Source of the DNA: an uncultured Zoogloea sp.
GTDB taxonomy: Bacteria; Pseudomonadota; Gammaproteobacteria; Burkholderiales; Rhodocyclaceae
Reading direction: 5' to 3'
DNA: 64,000 nucleotides
Assembly: GCA_937967645.1 (NCBI GenBank)
Contig: CALBTT010000062.1
Span: 19,242 to 83,241, forward strand
This document shows, one piece after another, positions 32,047-40,903 of this stretch. The position numbers were made by a program, and so were the translations under genes. The stretch's first letter is position 1, and every line of letters starts with the position of its first letter. A model generated the notes under the pieces. That model worked only from the letters and a program-made list of their open reading frames with translations. It did no database searches and was not told where the DNA came from.

Positions 32047-33228
32047 TCAATCGGAGACGCGTAGATAGACATCGAAATACCCGCGTGTCGTCGCATCGTC
32101 CGAGAAGCGCTGGAGTATCCGCTCGTGAAACTGCCCTGCCCGGGCCGCCGAGGCAACGGAATCGTTCAGGACTGCACGGATGGCCTGCGCCATGGCGAGG
32201 CTGTCCCCCGCCTCAACGAGAAGGCCATCCTGCCCCGAGGTAACAATTTCAGGAATTCCGCCGACACGCGTGGCGACCACGGGCAGCTTGCATGCCCCCG
32301 CCTCGATCACCACAAGTCCGAAAGCTTCGTTATAGGACGCGTGCGCCAGACACAGGGCCTTACCCATCAACCAAGCGACACCAGATTGCGGCATGTTCTC
32401 TAGAAACAGCACCCTATCCCCCAATCCCAGGCGGAAGGCCTGCTCCTTGAGCCCCTGCAACCATTCACCCTGATCGGTGCCGCCGACCATCACCAATCCG
32501 AGGTCAGGGTAATCGGTGGCTAACAGTGCAAAGGCATCGAGCAGAACATTCTGTGCCTTGTTAGCCACGTAGTTTCCGACGTTGAGCACGAAACGGTCTG
32601 GCAGCGCGTCTTCCAGCGCCTCGGCTATCGACGGGAAACGCTCGCAATCGATACCGTTGTACACCACGCTCACGCGCTCACGCTCGAAAAGACCGAGCGC
32701 GGCGACACGATCCGCCAGGGCTGCCGAACACGCAGTCACTCCGTCGCATTCCCCGGCAATCAGACGCCACGCCGGGCTATCCGCCCGCACATTTCCAACA
32801 TCCGAGCCGTGGAAGGAAAGCACTATTTTCCCCTTCCACAAACCCAGACGTTTCAACAAGGCCAAAGGATAGGCATTCAGGGTCGGAAAGTGGAAATTGA
32901 CGATCTGAATCCGATGCCGTCGCAACTCGCGAAGCATGGACGGCGCGCGGCGCAGCAAAGTCATCAAATAGCGCGCGGACAGGGGATGATCCGCAGAGAC
33001 AGGGGCAGGAAAGTTGAGATGAAGAAAGCGCCGCCCCGCCTCGTCCTGCTTGTCTCCCGACAAGGTCCAGTCCTGGATGCCGATCAGGGCCTGTCCGGGA
33101 ATCTGCCGTTCAAGACCCCGCCAAAGCCGCTCGGCCACTACGTCCACGCCACCCAGGAGGTCGAACTCCCATGGCAGGAAGAGGAGAACGCCTCCCTTCG
33201 GACGAATGGACTCCTGCGCCATCGTCAC
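32047..33228 (-). CDS. family 4 glycosyltransferase (GT-B)
   Basis: 393 aa. The N-terminal lobe has PWEFDLLGGVDVVAERLWRGL; the C-terminal lobe has NYVANKAQNVLLDAFALL, GLGDRVLFLENMP and the EX7E-like motif HASYNEAFGLVVIEAGACKLPVVA (in parts). It is a retaining sugar transferase. It overlaps the alpha/alpha-toroid gene by 4 bp. Donor and acceptor are unknown. Confidence 0.92.
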   Translation of the reverse strand: MTMAQESIRPKGGVLLFLPWEFDLLGGVDVVAERLWRGLERQIPGQALIGIQDWTLSGDKQDEAGRRFLHLNFPAPVSADHPLSARYLMTLLRRAPSMLRELRRHRIQIVNFHFPTLNAYPLALLKRLGLWKGKIVLSFHGSDVGNVRADSPAWRLIAGECDGVTACSAALADRVAALGLFERERVSVVYNGIDCERFPSIAEALEDALPDRFVLNVGNYVANKAQNVLLDAFALLATDYPDLGLVMVGGTDQGEWLQGLKEQAFRLGLGDRVLFLENMPQSGVAWLMGKALCLAHASYNEAFGLVVIEAGACKLPVVATRVGGIPEIVTSGQDGLLVEAGDSLAMAQAIRAVLNDSVASAARAGQFHERILQRFSDDATTRGYFDVYLRVSD

Positions 33229-34400
33229 CCCACCTGCCCTGTCAGGGCATAGGGCTGCCCCGTGCGGTTGGCGGTATCCATCATCAATGCGTCAGCGTAG
33301 AACTTGGTGGCCCAGTTGGGATACTGCCAGGGATGGTAACCACCATTCAGCGGATGAGACCCCTTGATGCCCCCCACCGTCGCACGTTCCTCTCCTGTCA
33401 GCAGCTGGGTGCGCTTGACGAAGCCAAGAATCCGCGTGGTTGCATCACGATAACGGTCTTCGCCGGTGATCTGGAACAGGCGCCCCCAGTTGATTCCGAG
33501 CTGGCAGTCCCCCGTCAGGCACGACCATTTGACCGTCGGACGCCACTGCTGGTCAAAACGACCCGGCAGACGACCATCGGCAGGCATGGCAGCAATCATG
33601 GCATCGCCGATCTTGCGGGCAGCCGCGACGAAATCATCCCGCCCCGCGTAGACACCGATTTCCAGAAGCCCCCGCATGGCGTAGGCGATGGTGTGCGTGA
33701 ACGGCTGCGAACTGTCTTGCAGGCAATTGGCATCCAGCCAACCGTTGTCCCGCGCCTGGGTCAAGGCCCATTCACAGTTACGCACCGCAGCCTCCAGAAA
33801 ACGCTGTTCCCCCGTGATCTGATGCGCGCGCGCCAAGCTCCATGCCGAACGGGTGTTGTAGGTATTGATCTGCTTGCCGGTCATCGGCGAACCAAACTTT
33901 CGCCAGCAACCGTCATCGTCCATGATGTCACACAACCACGCGGACGCCCGCACGGCGGCCTCCCGGTAGCGCTCGTCCCGTTCCTCTTCAAAAGCCCGTA
34001 CCCACCCGAAGATCACCTGTCCGGTGTTGAAGACGGTAGGCTGATCCGAATCGCCGAGCGCTCCGGCCAGCACGCCGCCGTCCGGCAACTGGATGTCGAT
34101 TTCCCAATCAGCCATCCGCCGTGCCCGCACCCGGCAATCCTCGTCGCCAGCAATCGCTGCGTAACGGTACAGCGTGGGAATGATGTAGCCGGTGGTTTCC
34201 GGATAGGACGGGGCCCATCGCCGGGAACGCACCAACCAGGTCTGGGCGACACCGCCATTGCCGGTGACGTCCTGGGCATGTTTCAGCCAGGCAATCGCCG
34301 CATCCAGATGGATGCGGTTGTCGGTAGGCTGGGTCAGTCCGATACCAAGCGTGTCCTTGAGAACAAGACGCTTCTGACGGAGGGTTTCGCTGATGCTCAT
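33225..34400 (-). CDS. alpha/alpha-toroid (six-hairpin glycosidase-like) protein
   Basis: 391 aa with no signal peptide or membrane segment. It is built of repeating helix pairs rich in Trp and Ala: LDAAIAWLKHAQDVTG, PETTGYIIPTLYRYAAIAGD, VFNTGQVIFGWVRAFEE, YNTRSAWSLARAHQITGE, FTHTIAYAMRGLLEIG and CQLGINWGRLFQITGE. This repeat is characteristic of (alpha/alpha)6 barrels of glycoside hydrolases, polysaccharide lyases and terpene-cyclase-like folds. I cannot assign a catalytic residue. Its place between glycosyltransferase and acetyltransferase genes suggests action on the polymer precursor in the cytoplasm, or a transferase role. Confidence 0.65.
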   Translation of the reverse strand: MSISETLRQKRLVLKDTLGIGLTQPTDNRIHLDAAIAWLKHAQDVTGNGGVAQTWLVRSRRWAPSYPETTGYIIPTLYRYAAIAGDEDCRVRARRMADWEIDIQLPDGGVLAGALGDSDQPTVFNTGQVIFGWVRAFEEERDERYREAAVRASAWLCDIMDDDGCWRKFGSPMTGKQINTYNTRSAWSLARAHQITGEQRFLEAAVRNCEWALTQARDNGWLDANCLQDSSQPFTHTIAYAMRGLLEIGVYAGRDDFVAAARKIGDAMIAAMPADGRLPGRFDQQWRPTVKWSCLTGDCQLGINWGRLFQITGEDRYRDATTRILGFVKRTQLLTGEERATVGGIKGSHPLNGGYHPWQYPNWATKFYADALMMDTANRTGQPYALTGQVG

Positions 34401-34448
34401 CGCGTGTTTCCAGGTCTTTTAGGATTCGTTACGGGTCCGACGCTCGCG

Positions 34449-35291
34449 CTACCTGGTGGGATCGTCGAAGAAATGGTGGCCTGCCGCCACGAACCGGGCG
34501 GATTCGCGGCTGTGGTCTGCCGCTGAAATCCAGGTCAGGCGGGTGTTGCCGATACGGTCGGAGTGAAGAACGCCAGTCTGCTCCAGATGAGCGACCAAGC
34601 GCGACTCCCTGCGCAGGCGATTGGCCTCGGCCGACAGGACTCGAACCTCACAGTCGAGACGCGCACCGTGTCGGTCTATCACCTCCCCCTTCATGAGGTC
34701 GGGTTCATAGAGCTCGAACGGCAAGGTGGAGGCAAGCTGGTCCTCCACGAAGTGGGTATAGGTGAACGTGGAGAACGGCGCATCGAAGCCGAGGATGATT
34801 GCATTGCGCTCGAGCAGTCGGCCAAAAGGTGACTGTGCTCCAAAAGGCCGGTCCGTCAATTCGTGGCCCTCGACAAAGGCCTCCGCATCCCGCCCCCAGG
34901 CCAGCAACGGGTGGGTCGGACTCAGGCTGCGGCACACCCCCTCGCTACGCCTAAAGACTTCGGAGATCAAGCCCATCATGGATGGACTGCGGGCGACATT
35001 CATGGGTTTGCCCTTTGCCAGCCACTGGGCAGAACTCATGTTGTGATAGGGCATGGAGGTCATCACCAGCAGCCCCGTGTCCCCCACCGCAGCCTTGAGG
35101 ACCCGGACCACGTCCGCCGGCTTGCCGCGAAAGCCGTTGTAAGGCAGCCACGAGGAATGCACGACCAGGGTGGAGCCAGAGAGCACTCCGCACTTGGGCA
35201 GTCGGGCTGCGAGTTCCTCGGGGCCGTAGGCCCACACCGTACGTGCAGCAGTCTTCTTGAGCCACTGCTTCAGTTCGTCAATCCGGCTCAT
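34449..35291 (-). CDS. AAC(3)-fold N-acetyltransferase, probably acting on an amino sugar
   Basis: 280 aa. GSTLVVHSSWLPYNGFRG, GLLVMTSMPYH, SLSPTHPLLAWG (with the active-site His of the family) and FGRLLERNAIILGFDAPFSTFTYTHFVED (in parts) are the AAC(3)/YokD signatures. Relatives acetylate aminoglycosides, but many act on sugars in surface-polysaccharide clusters. It overlaps the next gene by 4 bp within the operon, so acetylation of a 2-amino or 3-amino sugar of the exopolymer is the likelier job (inference). It should not be read as a resistance gene. Confidence 0.82.
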   Translation of the reverse strand: MSRIDELKQWLKKTAARTVWAYGPEELAARLPKCGVLSGSTLVVHSSWLPYNGFRGKPADVVRVLKAAVGDTGLLVMTSMPYHNMSSAQWLAKGKPMNVARSPSMMGLISEVFRRSEGVCRSLSPTHPLLAWGRDAEAFVEGHELTDRPFGAQSPFGRLLERNAIILGFDAPFSTFTYTHFVEDQLASTLPFELYEPDLMKGEVIDRHGARLDCEVRVLSAEANRLRRESRLVAHLEQTGVLHSDRIGNTRLTWISAADHSRESARFVAAGHHFFDDPTR

Positions 35292-36697
35292 GCGCGCCCT
35301 TTTCGAGAATCAGCAACCACATCGTCGAGCAAGCGCGCAAACCGGGCGGTGATCGCCTTGCGATCAAACTGAGCCAGATAGGCATCATCGGAATCGACCT
35401 TTTCGGGCACGGGACGGGCCAGCCACTCGCGGAGCATGGCCTCGCAGTCGTCCACCGACTCGGCAGCGACCGCCTTGCCCAGGCGGGCCCGCTCGATGAT
35501 CTGTTGGGTAGCCCCCGGGTCGCATAGCGCAAAGATGGGGCGCCGGACCGAAACATACTCGAAGAGCTTGCCGGGGATCACCCCATCGGAGGTCTCGCCG
35601 GTATCGACGATGAGGAGCAGATAGTCGCAATTGACCTGCGCATTCATGGCCTCGCCGTAGCTTACATCGCCGGCAAAATCATAAAGATGGGCAATGCCAT
35701 ACTGCTCGAGGATGCTGTCGTAGCGCTTGCGTATTGAAGCCTCGACGCCCCCCAGAATACGCACCCGGGCCCGTGCCGCCAATTGAGGGTCGCTCCGGTG
35801 GATGCGCCCCAGCGCCTCGGCAAACGCGTGCCCCCGCCTGTTCTTGAACAGACGCCCCGTATACACAAACTCGATGGTGTCCCCGAAAGGCTTTGTACGT
35901 ACCCTGTCACCGTAGAGCTCGGTGTCGTAGCCATTGGTCAAGGTCTCCCAGCGCGCCTTGATATCGGGGTGCAGTCGCTGCATGTAAGCAGTTTTGGGTT
36001 CCGAGACAGTGATCACCACATCGGCCTCACGCAGGAGGCGCTTCTCCATGCGGAACTCCAGCCTCTTGCGCCACCCGGGCACCCACTCCCGCAGCACGTC
36101 ACCGAACCACAGATCGCGGTAGTCCACAATCCAGGGGATCCCTGTTTCCTTGCGGAGCGCATGGCCGGCGAACATGCTGGCAAAAGGAGGCAGCGTCGTA
36201 TAGATCGCATCGATGCGGCCTGCCTTGCACAGCGGGCTGGCCGCAGCGACGACTGCGTCCGCCCACGGACGGTAATCGTCCGGCACATGGACGAAGTTAC
36301 GCAGGATCCACCGCGTGAAAGCATGGGCGCGATCCATCAACCCACCTTGCTTCTGCATGGACACAGGCGCCGACGCCTTGACGCCCGCAGCGGAGCCAGC
36401 GCTTTCCTGGGCGACGGCAGGCGTCGGCTTTCGTCCGAGCAAGCGCTTCACCGCCATGGCTATCTCGGCCTCGATGTCTCGCAAAGGCAGCCGAATGACT
36501 TCAACCCCGTCAGTGATCTCGGCCATCAGGGACGGATCGTAGTTGGGCTCCGTGCCATTGGGCTGGAGCGTGATGACGATGGAGCGCCACCCGTGCTGCC
36601 GGAGCTGATCAACGAACTTGACCGTTCTGATGCGCCCGATGGTCTTGAGTGGGGGAAATTCTCCCGCGATCACCAGTAAGGTGCGCAGTTCAGACAT
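35288..36697 (-). CDS. family 4 glycosyltransferase
   Basis: 469 aa from the ATG at 36697, which has GGAGAG 5 bp upstream; an in-frame ATG at 36709 is possible. The N-terminal lobe has LLVIAGEFPPLKTIGRIRTVKFVDQLRQHGWRS (in parts), followed by a long Ala/Pro insert at about 95-125. The C-terminal lobe has FVYTGRLFKNRRGHAFAEAL, LYDFAGDVSYGEAM and GVIPGKLFEYVSVRRPIFAL, typical GT-B donor-site motifs. The insert is unusual for GT4. It overlaps the GT4 gene upstream by 8 bp. Confidence 0.88.
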   Translation of the reverse strand: MSELRTLLVIAGEFPPLKTIGRIRTVKFVDQLRQHGWRSIVITLQPNGTEPNYDPSLMAEITDGVEVIRLPLRDIEAEIAMAVKRLLGRKPTPAVAQESAGSAAGVKASAPVSMQKQGGLMDRAHAFTRWILRNFVHVPDDYRPWADAVVAAASPLCKAGRIDAIYTTLPPFASMFAGHALRKETGIPWIVDYRDLWFGDVLREWVPGWRKRLEFRMEKRLLREADVVITVSEPKTAYMQRLHPDIKARWETLTNGYDTELYGDRVRTKPFGDTIEFVYTGRLFKNRRGHAFAEALGRIHRSDPQLAARARVRILGGVEASIRKRYDSILEQYGIAHLYDFAGDVSYGEAMNAQVNCDYLLLIVDTGETSDGVIPGKLFEYVSVRRPIFALCDPGATQQIIERARLGKAVAAESVDDCEAMLREWLARPVPEKVDSDDAYLAQFDRKAITARFARLLDDVVADSRKGRA

Positions 36698-37955
36698 GCT
36701 TCTCTCCATTGCCCTGTATGCGACGGCATAGATTCTGGAAAATGCCGACGCGGTGAGTCCAACTGTTCATCTGGGCATGACGGAGAGCGCCCTCCTCCAG
36801 TTCATGGCGGAACGCATCATCACCGAGAATACGAATGATGGCATTACCGATCTCTTCAACAGACTCGCCATCCACGAGAAGTCCACTGACACCATCCGCC
36901 ACTGCCTCGACCGCCCCGCCAGCACGCCCACCCACAACGGCACGGCCACAGGCATTGGCTTCAAGGAAGACCAGGCCAAAGCCCTCGGTGTCACCGTCAG
37001 GCATGGTTCTGTTCGGCATCACGAAAAGGCTTGCGCTCCGATAGGCAGCCAACAACTCGGCGTCACTGACCGAGCCCGCAAAGGTGATGCGATCAGCGAC
37101 TCCCGAAGCCGCCGCGAGCGCCTGCAACTCGGCCCGCTGCGGGCCATCGCCAACAATCAGCAGATGCGCATCGGGCTGGGCTGTGCAGACGCGCTTCCAT
37201 GCCTGAATGGTTTTGTCGAAGCCCTTGCGCGGGACAAGGCGGCCGACTGCGACCACCAGACGTCGGCCCGTCAATCCGTAGCGCGCCTGCAAAGCCAGAT
37301 CTGCGGGCCCAGGCGAGAAACGCCGGGTATCAACACCGTTCTCGATCAGGCAGATCTGCTCCGGCGGCACCCCCATCTGCTCCACGAGAACGCGCTCGGT
37401 GAAGCGGCTAACCGCCACCACCGCATCCGCCGACTTGAGATGCGCTTCGCGCTTCCGGCCAAACGAACCCACATTCAAGCGCTGGGTCACCTCCTCGCCA
37501 TGCACATACAGCACCATCCGCGTGCCGGTCAGTCGCCGAAAAAAAACGGCGAGCCACGCCATCGAGACCAGCTCCCCGATGCAGATGACGCGAATGTCAT
37601 GTTTTCGAATCAGACCCCACACCTCGCGGATCAGACGCAACTTGAGCGGAATATCAATCGTCAGCTGGCGCCATGCCGACACCAACTTGTTGGCCGGTGG
37701 CGGCATGATCTGCGGGCGTAGCAGATCAAGCCGATACACAGGAAATCCGCAAGTCGCGTCGTGCTCTCTCCAGCCGGGAATCTCGTTGCCCGATTCGTAA
37801 TGGCGACGACTGGCCAGCGCAACCATGCTGCCTGCTGGCGCATAGAGGCACAAATTGGCATAGACGGTTGCTGACCCTCCTTGAATCGGCGTGAATATGT
37901 TGGCCACCATCAGGCAGCCGCCCCCGCGTTCAAGCACTTCGTTCGGCCTGCTCAT
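36690..37955 (-). CDS. family 4 glycosyltransferase
   Basis: 421 aa. FTPIQGGSATVYANLCLYAP at the N-terminus; VAVGRLVPRKGFDKTIQAW, LLIVGDGPQRAEL, ITFAGSVSDAELLAAYRSA and the EGFGLVFLEANACGRAVV motif in the C-terminal lobe show a complete retaining GT-B enzyme. It overlaps xrtA by 4 bp, so it is coupled to it. Substrate not known. Confidence 0.93.
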   Translation of the reverse strand: MSRPNEVLERGGGCLMVANIFTPIQGGSATVYANLCLYAPAGSMVALASRRHYESGNEIPGWREHDATCGFPVYRLDLLRPQIMPPPANKLVSAWRQLTIDIPLKLRLIREVWGLIRKHDIRVICIGELVSMAWLAVFFRRLTGTRMVLYVHGEEVTQRLNVGSFGRKREAHLKSADAVVAVSRFTERVLVEQMGVPPEQICLIENGVDTRRFSPGPADLALQARYGLTGRRLVVAVGRLVPRKGFDKTIQAWKRVCTAQPDAHLLIVGDGPQRAELQALAAASGVADRITFAGSVSDAELLAAYRSASLFVMPNRTMPDGDTEGFGLVFLEANACGRAVVGGRAGGAVEAVADGVSGLLVDGESVEEIGNAIIRILGDDAFRHELEEGALRHAQMNSWTHRVGIFQNLCRRIQGNGEKHV

Positions 37956-39514
37956 TGGTCACGAACCCGATCCAGATCCCGCAGAACGCCTCCCAAGTAC
38001 TTCGCCTCGAAGGCCTGAGCCCGGCTGGCAGCAACCTCCAGGCTTTCCCTGCTATAAGCCGTGGTCGCCACAAAGGCGGAATCGTCCCCTTGACCGCGCA
38101 GACGTGACAGCACCTGCATCAGCTTGCTGACCATGTCACTGCTCGTGGTCATCCCGCCTACCCAATACAAATGATGCACCGCAGCATGCCTACCATTGCG
38201 TACATAGCCCTCGAGCCGTCGCTCGGGCAATTCAGGAATTTGCCCCGCGCTCGCCGAATATGACCAACTCCAGTCTCCAGTCGGCTCCAGCTTGTTCAAC
38301 ACACTCACCATCTCACTACCCTGCTTCTGATCGCGGTAGTAAGCGATGTACACATCCACAGGCTCACCGTCGACGAGATAGCTCACCTGGTGAATGGCAC
38401 GTGCCTTGGGGAAGACCGGCCTCACGCCATCCGGGCTATCGGGAAGTCGTTCAAGCTTGGCCAGCGAAGCCATCGCCAGTACGGGTACCCCGGCCTCGCC
38501 ACCCGACTCGACACCATTCGACGCCAGATGCCACCCATAGGGCGTCAGCGCAGCAAGCGCGGCTGCGCACACGATCTGCCAGAGTGGAGCTGCCGGAGTC
38601 GCGCCCACGCCATGCGGAACACTGCTTTCCGGCAACGGATCACGCCAACGGACGCCGACGGCAAAGGACAGGAAAATGGCGACCCCGAAGATCAACCAAC
38701 CCAATGCCAGATGACTCATTCCCAGGCCCCACTCGTTACCCGTGAAGTGCGCGACCATCACGATCACGTAGGCGCGAATCCAGTTGGCGATCAGGGGCAT
38801 GATCACCGCCCACACCATAAAGATGAAGCGCTTCAGGGGACGGGTGTAGGTCAGATAGGCAAAGAAGGCGCCAATGAAGATCGAAGTCATGAGGTAGCGG
38901 ATGCCGCCACAGGCCTCCACGACCGACCAGCGCCCACTTGGAATGACGAAGTTGCGCCCCTCCTGGTAGACCGGCACGCCGCTCTCCCTCAACGCCACCA
39001 CCGTCGCATTGGCGGTCCAGTTCATCAGGACAGGCAACACATCGTGACCAAACGGCACCGCGAATATCAGGAAGCTCATGGGGCCGAGGGATAAGCGCGC
39101 AGCGCGTCCTCCGGCCACGGCCCACACTGCGGCGAACATCATGAAAACGATGGCGAACTGAACAAGCGCGGCCACCGAGGCCATGCTTCCCAGCAGGGCC
39201 ACCCCACCCAGGAGGTTCATCAAGATGAAACCCTTCGGGGATGGGCGGAATTCCACCTGCAGTAACTGGGAACGCTTGGTCCACAGCAGGTAGGCAACCA
39301 CGATCAGGACCACATAGCCGTGAGCATGGCTCGGCAGGGTGGCCCACGCCTCGAGTACCAGGGCGACATCGTCCCTGAAACTGATGAGGATTACCGCCCA
39401 GACCAGCATGATGACCGCAAGCATCACACCGGGCCGACCATGGAGCCAAGATCCGCCCCCGGAAGCGCTCGGAATGCCCGCTGGATCTTGAACCTGCGGA
39501 TCGAGTAGAGTCAT
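37952..39514 (-). CDS. xrtA: exosortase A (XrtA/EpsH1) with C-terminal EpsI-like domain
   Basis: 520 aa. Eight or so membrane helices (about 28-290) carry the transpeptidase-like residues Cys202 (VVEACGGIRYL), Arg247 (NWIRAYVIV) and His268 (GMSHLALGW), the order established for exosortases. A periplasmic EpsI/DUF3485-like domain follows at about 330-510 (YLVDGEPVDVYIAYYRDQ and HHLYWVGGM). Fusion of EpsI to XrtA is usual for the A type. XrtA cleaves PEP-CTERM tails and links the proteins to the surface polymer. No PEP-CTERM protein is encoded in this window, so its substrates lie elsewhere. Confidence 0.96.
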   Translation of the reverse strand: MTLLDPQVQDPAGIPSASGGGSWLHGRPGVMLAVIMLVWAVILISFRDDVALVLEAWATLPSHAHGYVVLIVVAYLLWTKRSQLLQVEFRPSPKGFILMNLLGGVALLGSMASVAALVQFAIVFMMFAAVWAVAGGRAARLSLGPMSFLIFAVPFGHDVLPVLMNWTANATVVALRESGVPVYQEGRNFVIPSGRWSVVEACGGIRYLMTSIFIGAFFAYLTYTRPLKRFIFMVWAVIMPLIANWIRAYVIVMVAHFTGNEWGLGMSHLALGWLIFGVAIFLSFAVGVRWRDPLPESSVPHGVGATPAAPLWQIVCAAALAALTPYGWHLASNGVESGGEAGVPVLAMASLAKLERLPDSPDGVRPVFPKARAIHQVSYLVDGEPVDVYIAYYRDQKQGSEMVSVLNKLEPTGDWSWSYSASAGQIPELPERRLEGYVRNGRHAAVHHLYWVGGMTTSSDMVSKLMQVLSRLRGQGDDSAFVATTAYSRESLEVAASRAQAFEAKYLGGVLRDLDRVRDQ

Positions 39515-40860
39515 TGCGTCACACCTGATGTCACACTCATGGAACCCACGGCATTCGTGCCAGAGCGCTGAGCACCGCCGCCGCCCAGCTCAGCCAAACG
39601 CCTACGACTCCACAAGTCCGTGGCAACGAGGATGCCCATAAGGTAATACGGCATATCCCAATATGCCAAACTGAGGAATGCTCCCCCCACCGCGAAGCCG
39701 ACCAGACTGACCTTGAAACAGGTGCCGAGCTGACGGACCCACTCGAACTCCGCAAGGCCGGCGCCCGACTTCTCCAGGCGGCCCGCGATCTGGTAGGTTT
39801 TCAGCCAGAACAAGAGGTACAGGAGCAGGCCTATGTACCCGTGCTGGCCGAGAATCTGGAAGTAGATGCTATGCGCAACGATCACGAAATTAGGGTTCGG
39901 AGCGTACATCTGATAAATGAACGGAGAGTCGGTGACAAACCCAGCTCCGAAGGGGCGGCTATTGGCGATGTTGAACGCCATCGTCCAGGCGTTGATACGC
40001 CCCATCGCCGACTCGTCCTCATCATAAGTCTTGATCGTGTGCATCCGGGAGCTCCATTCTTCCGGCATGAACATGACTACCGCCGGGGCAAGGAGCAGGA
40101 TCACCAGGCCAATGGTCAGCTTCGACTTGCTGCGCCACCACAACATGGACCCCATGGCAGAAATAGCCAGCAAAGCCCCGCGCGACTGACTACCCAGTGC
40201 CGCGAAGATGCTCAGGAAAATCAGCGCCATCAATCCCCGTTTAAACCACTTCTTGCTCAAGCGCCTCAGGATCGGCAGGCGTAGCGCGGTATCGGCCTGC
40301 AGCATCAGGTAGTAAATCAGCGGGATGGTTACGATCAGGGCTACCGCCAGCTCGTTGTTCCCTTCAATCGGGCTCGCCGTCGGCCCCCAGACCCGCTCGC
40401 TACCGCCCGTGAGGATGGTGAAAATCCCCCCTTTCGCGCCGAAGTAACCGATGGAGAACACCAGCACACCGATCAGCCCCAGGATCTCCTCACGCGTACG
40501 AACGACCGCAGCGGTCACCACCACCATCAACATGACTTTCAGGACATCCACGAAGACGCTGGCGCTCTCGGAGGGGTGAATGGCCAGCGCCGTTGTCACG
40601 CACATCCAGAAAACCATCAGAATCAGGACGTTGATGGGAGCACTGTTTGGCCAGCGCACCTCCTTCGGATGGGCAAACATCGACGCCGCAGTGATCATCA
40701 CGGAGATGAGTGCAAACGGCATCGAATAAGCAAACCCCCAACCCAGTCGGTGCGGGTTCATGACCCCAATCCAGACCCACAACAGAGCCCCGTAATAGGG
40801 GTTCTTGAGCGCCTTTATCGCCCCGTAGGAGAAAAGCAGCAGTACCAGCAAGTCACGCAC
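39511..40860 (-). CDS. exosortase A-associated O-glycosylation ligase / Wzy-like protein
   Basis: 449 aa with about 11-12 membrane helices. MRDLLVLLLFSYGAIKALKNPYYGALLWVW (in parts), NPHRLGWGFAYSMPFA and APINVLILMVFWMCVTTAL are the signature of the TIGR03097 group (PEP_O_lig_1). A large periplasmic loop lies at about 310-345 with RPFGAGFVTDSP, as in Wzy/WaaL ligases. It should polymerise or ligate repeat units in the periplasm. It overlaps xrtA by 4 bp. Confidence 0.93.
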   Translation of the reverse strand: MRDLLVLLLFSYGAIKALKNPYYGALLWVWIGVMNPHRLGWGFAYSMPFALISVMITAASMFAHPKEVRWPNSAPINVLILMVFWMCVTTALAIHPSESASVFVDVLKVMLMVVVTAAVVRTREEILGLIGVLVFSIGYFGAKGGIFTILTGGSERVWGPTASPIEGNNELAVALIVTIPLIYYLMLQADTALRLPILRRLSKKWFKRGLMALIFLSIFAALGSQSRGALLAISAMGSMLWWRSKSKLTIGLVILLLAPAVVMFMPEEWSSRMHTIKTYDEDESAMGRINAWTMAFNIANSRPFGAGFVTDSPFIYQMYAPNPNFVIVAHSIYFQILGQHGYIGLLLYLLFWLKTYQIAGRLEKSGAGLAEFEWVRQLGTCFKVSLVGFAVGGAFLSLAYWDMPYYLMGILVATDLWSRRRLAELGGGGAQRSGTNAVGSMSVTSGVTQ

Positions 40861-40903
40861 GTCTCACTCCCCGAATCCTCCAAAGGCCCGCCCTGCGATG
40901 CCC

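Noticed and set aside
34449..35291. Antibiotic resistance gene of the aminoglycoside acetyltransferase kind
   Set aside because: Fold is shared, but the operon context is sugar biosynthesis and there are no mobile elements or resistance neighbours.
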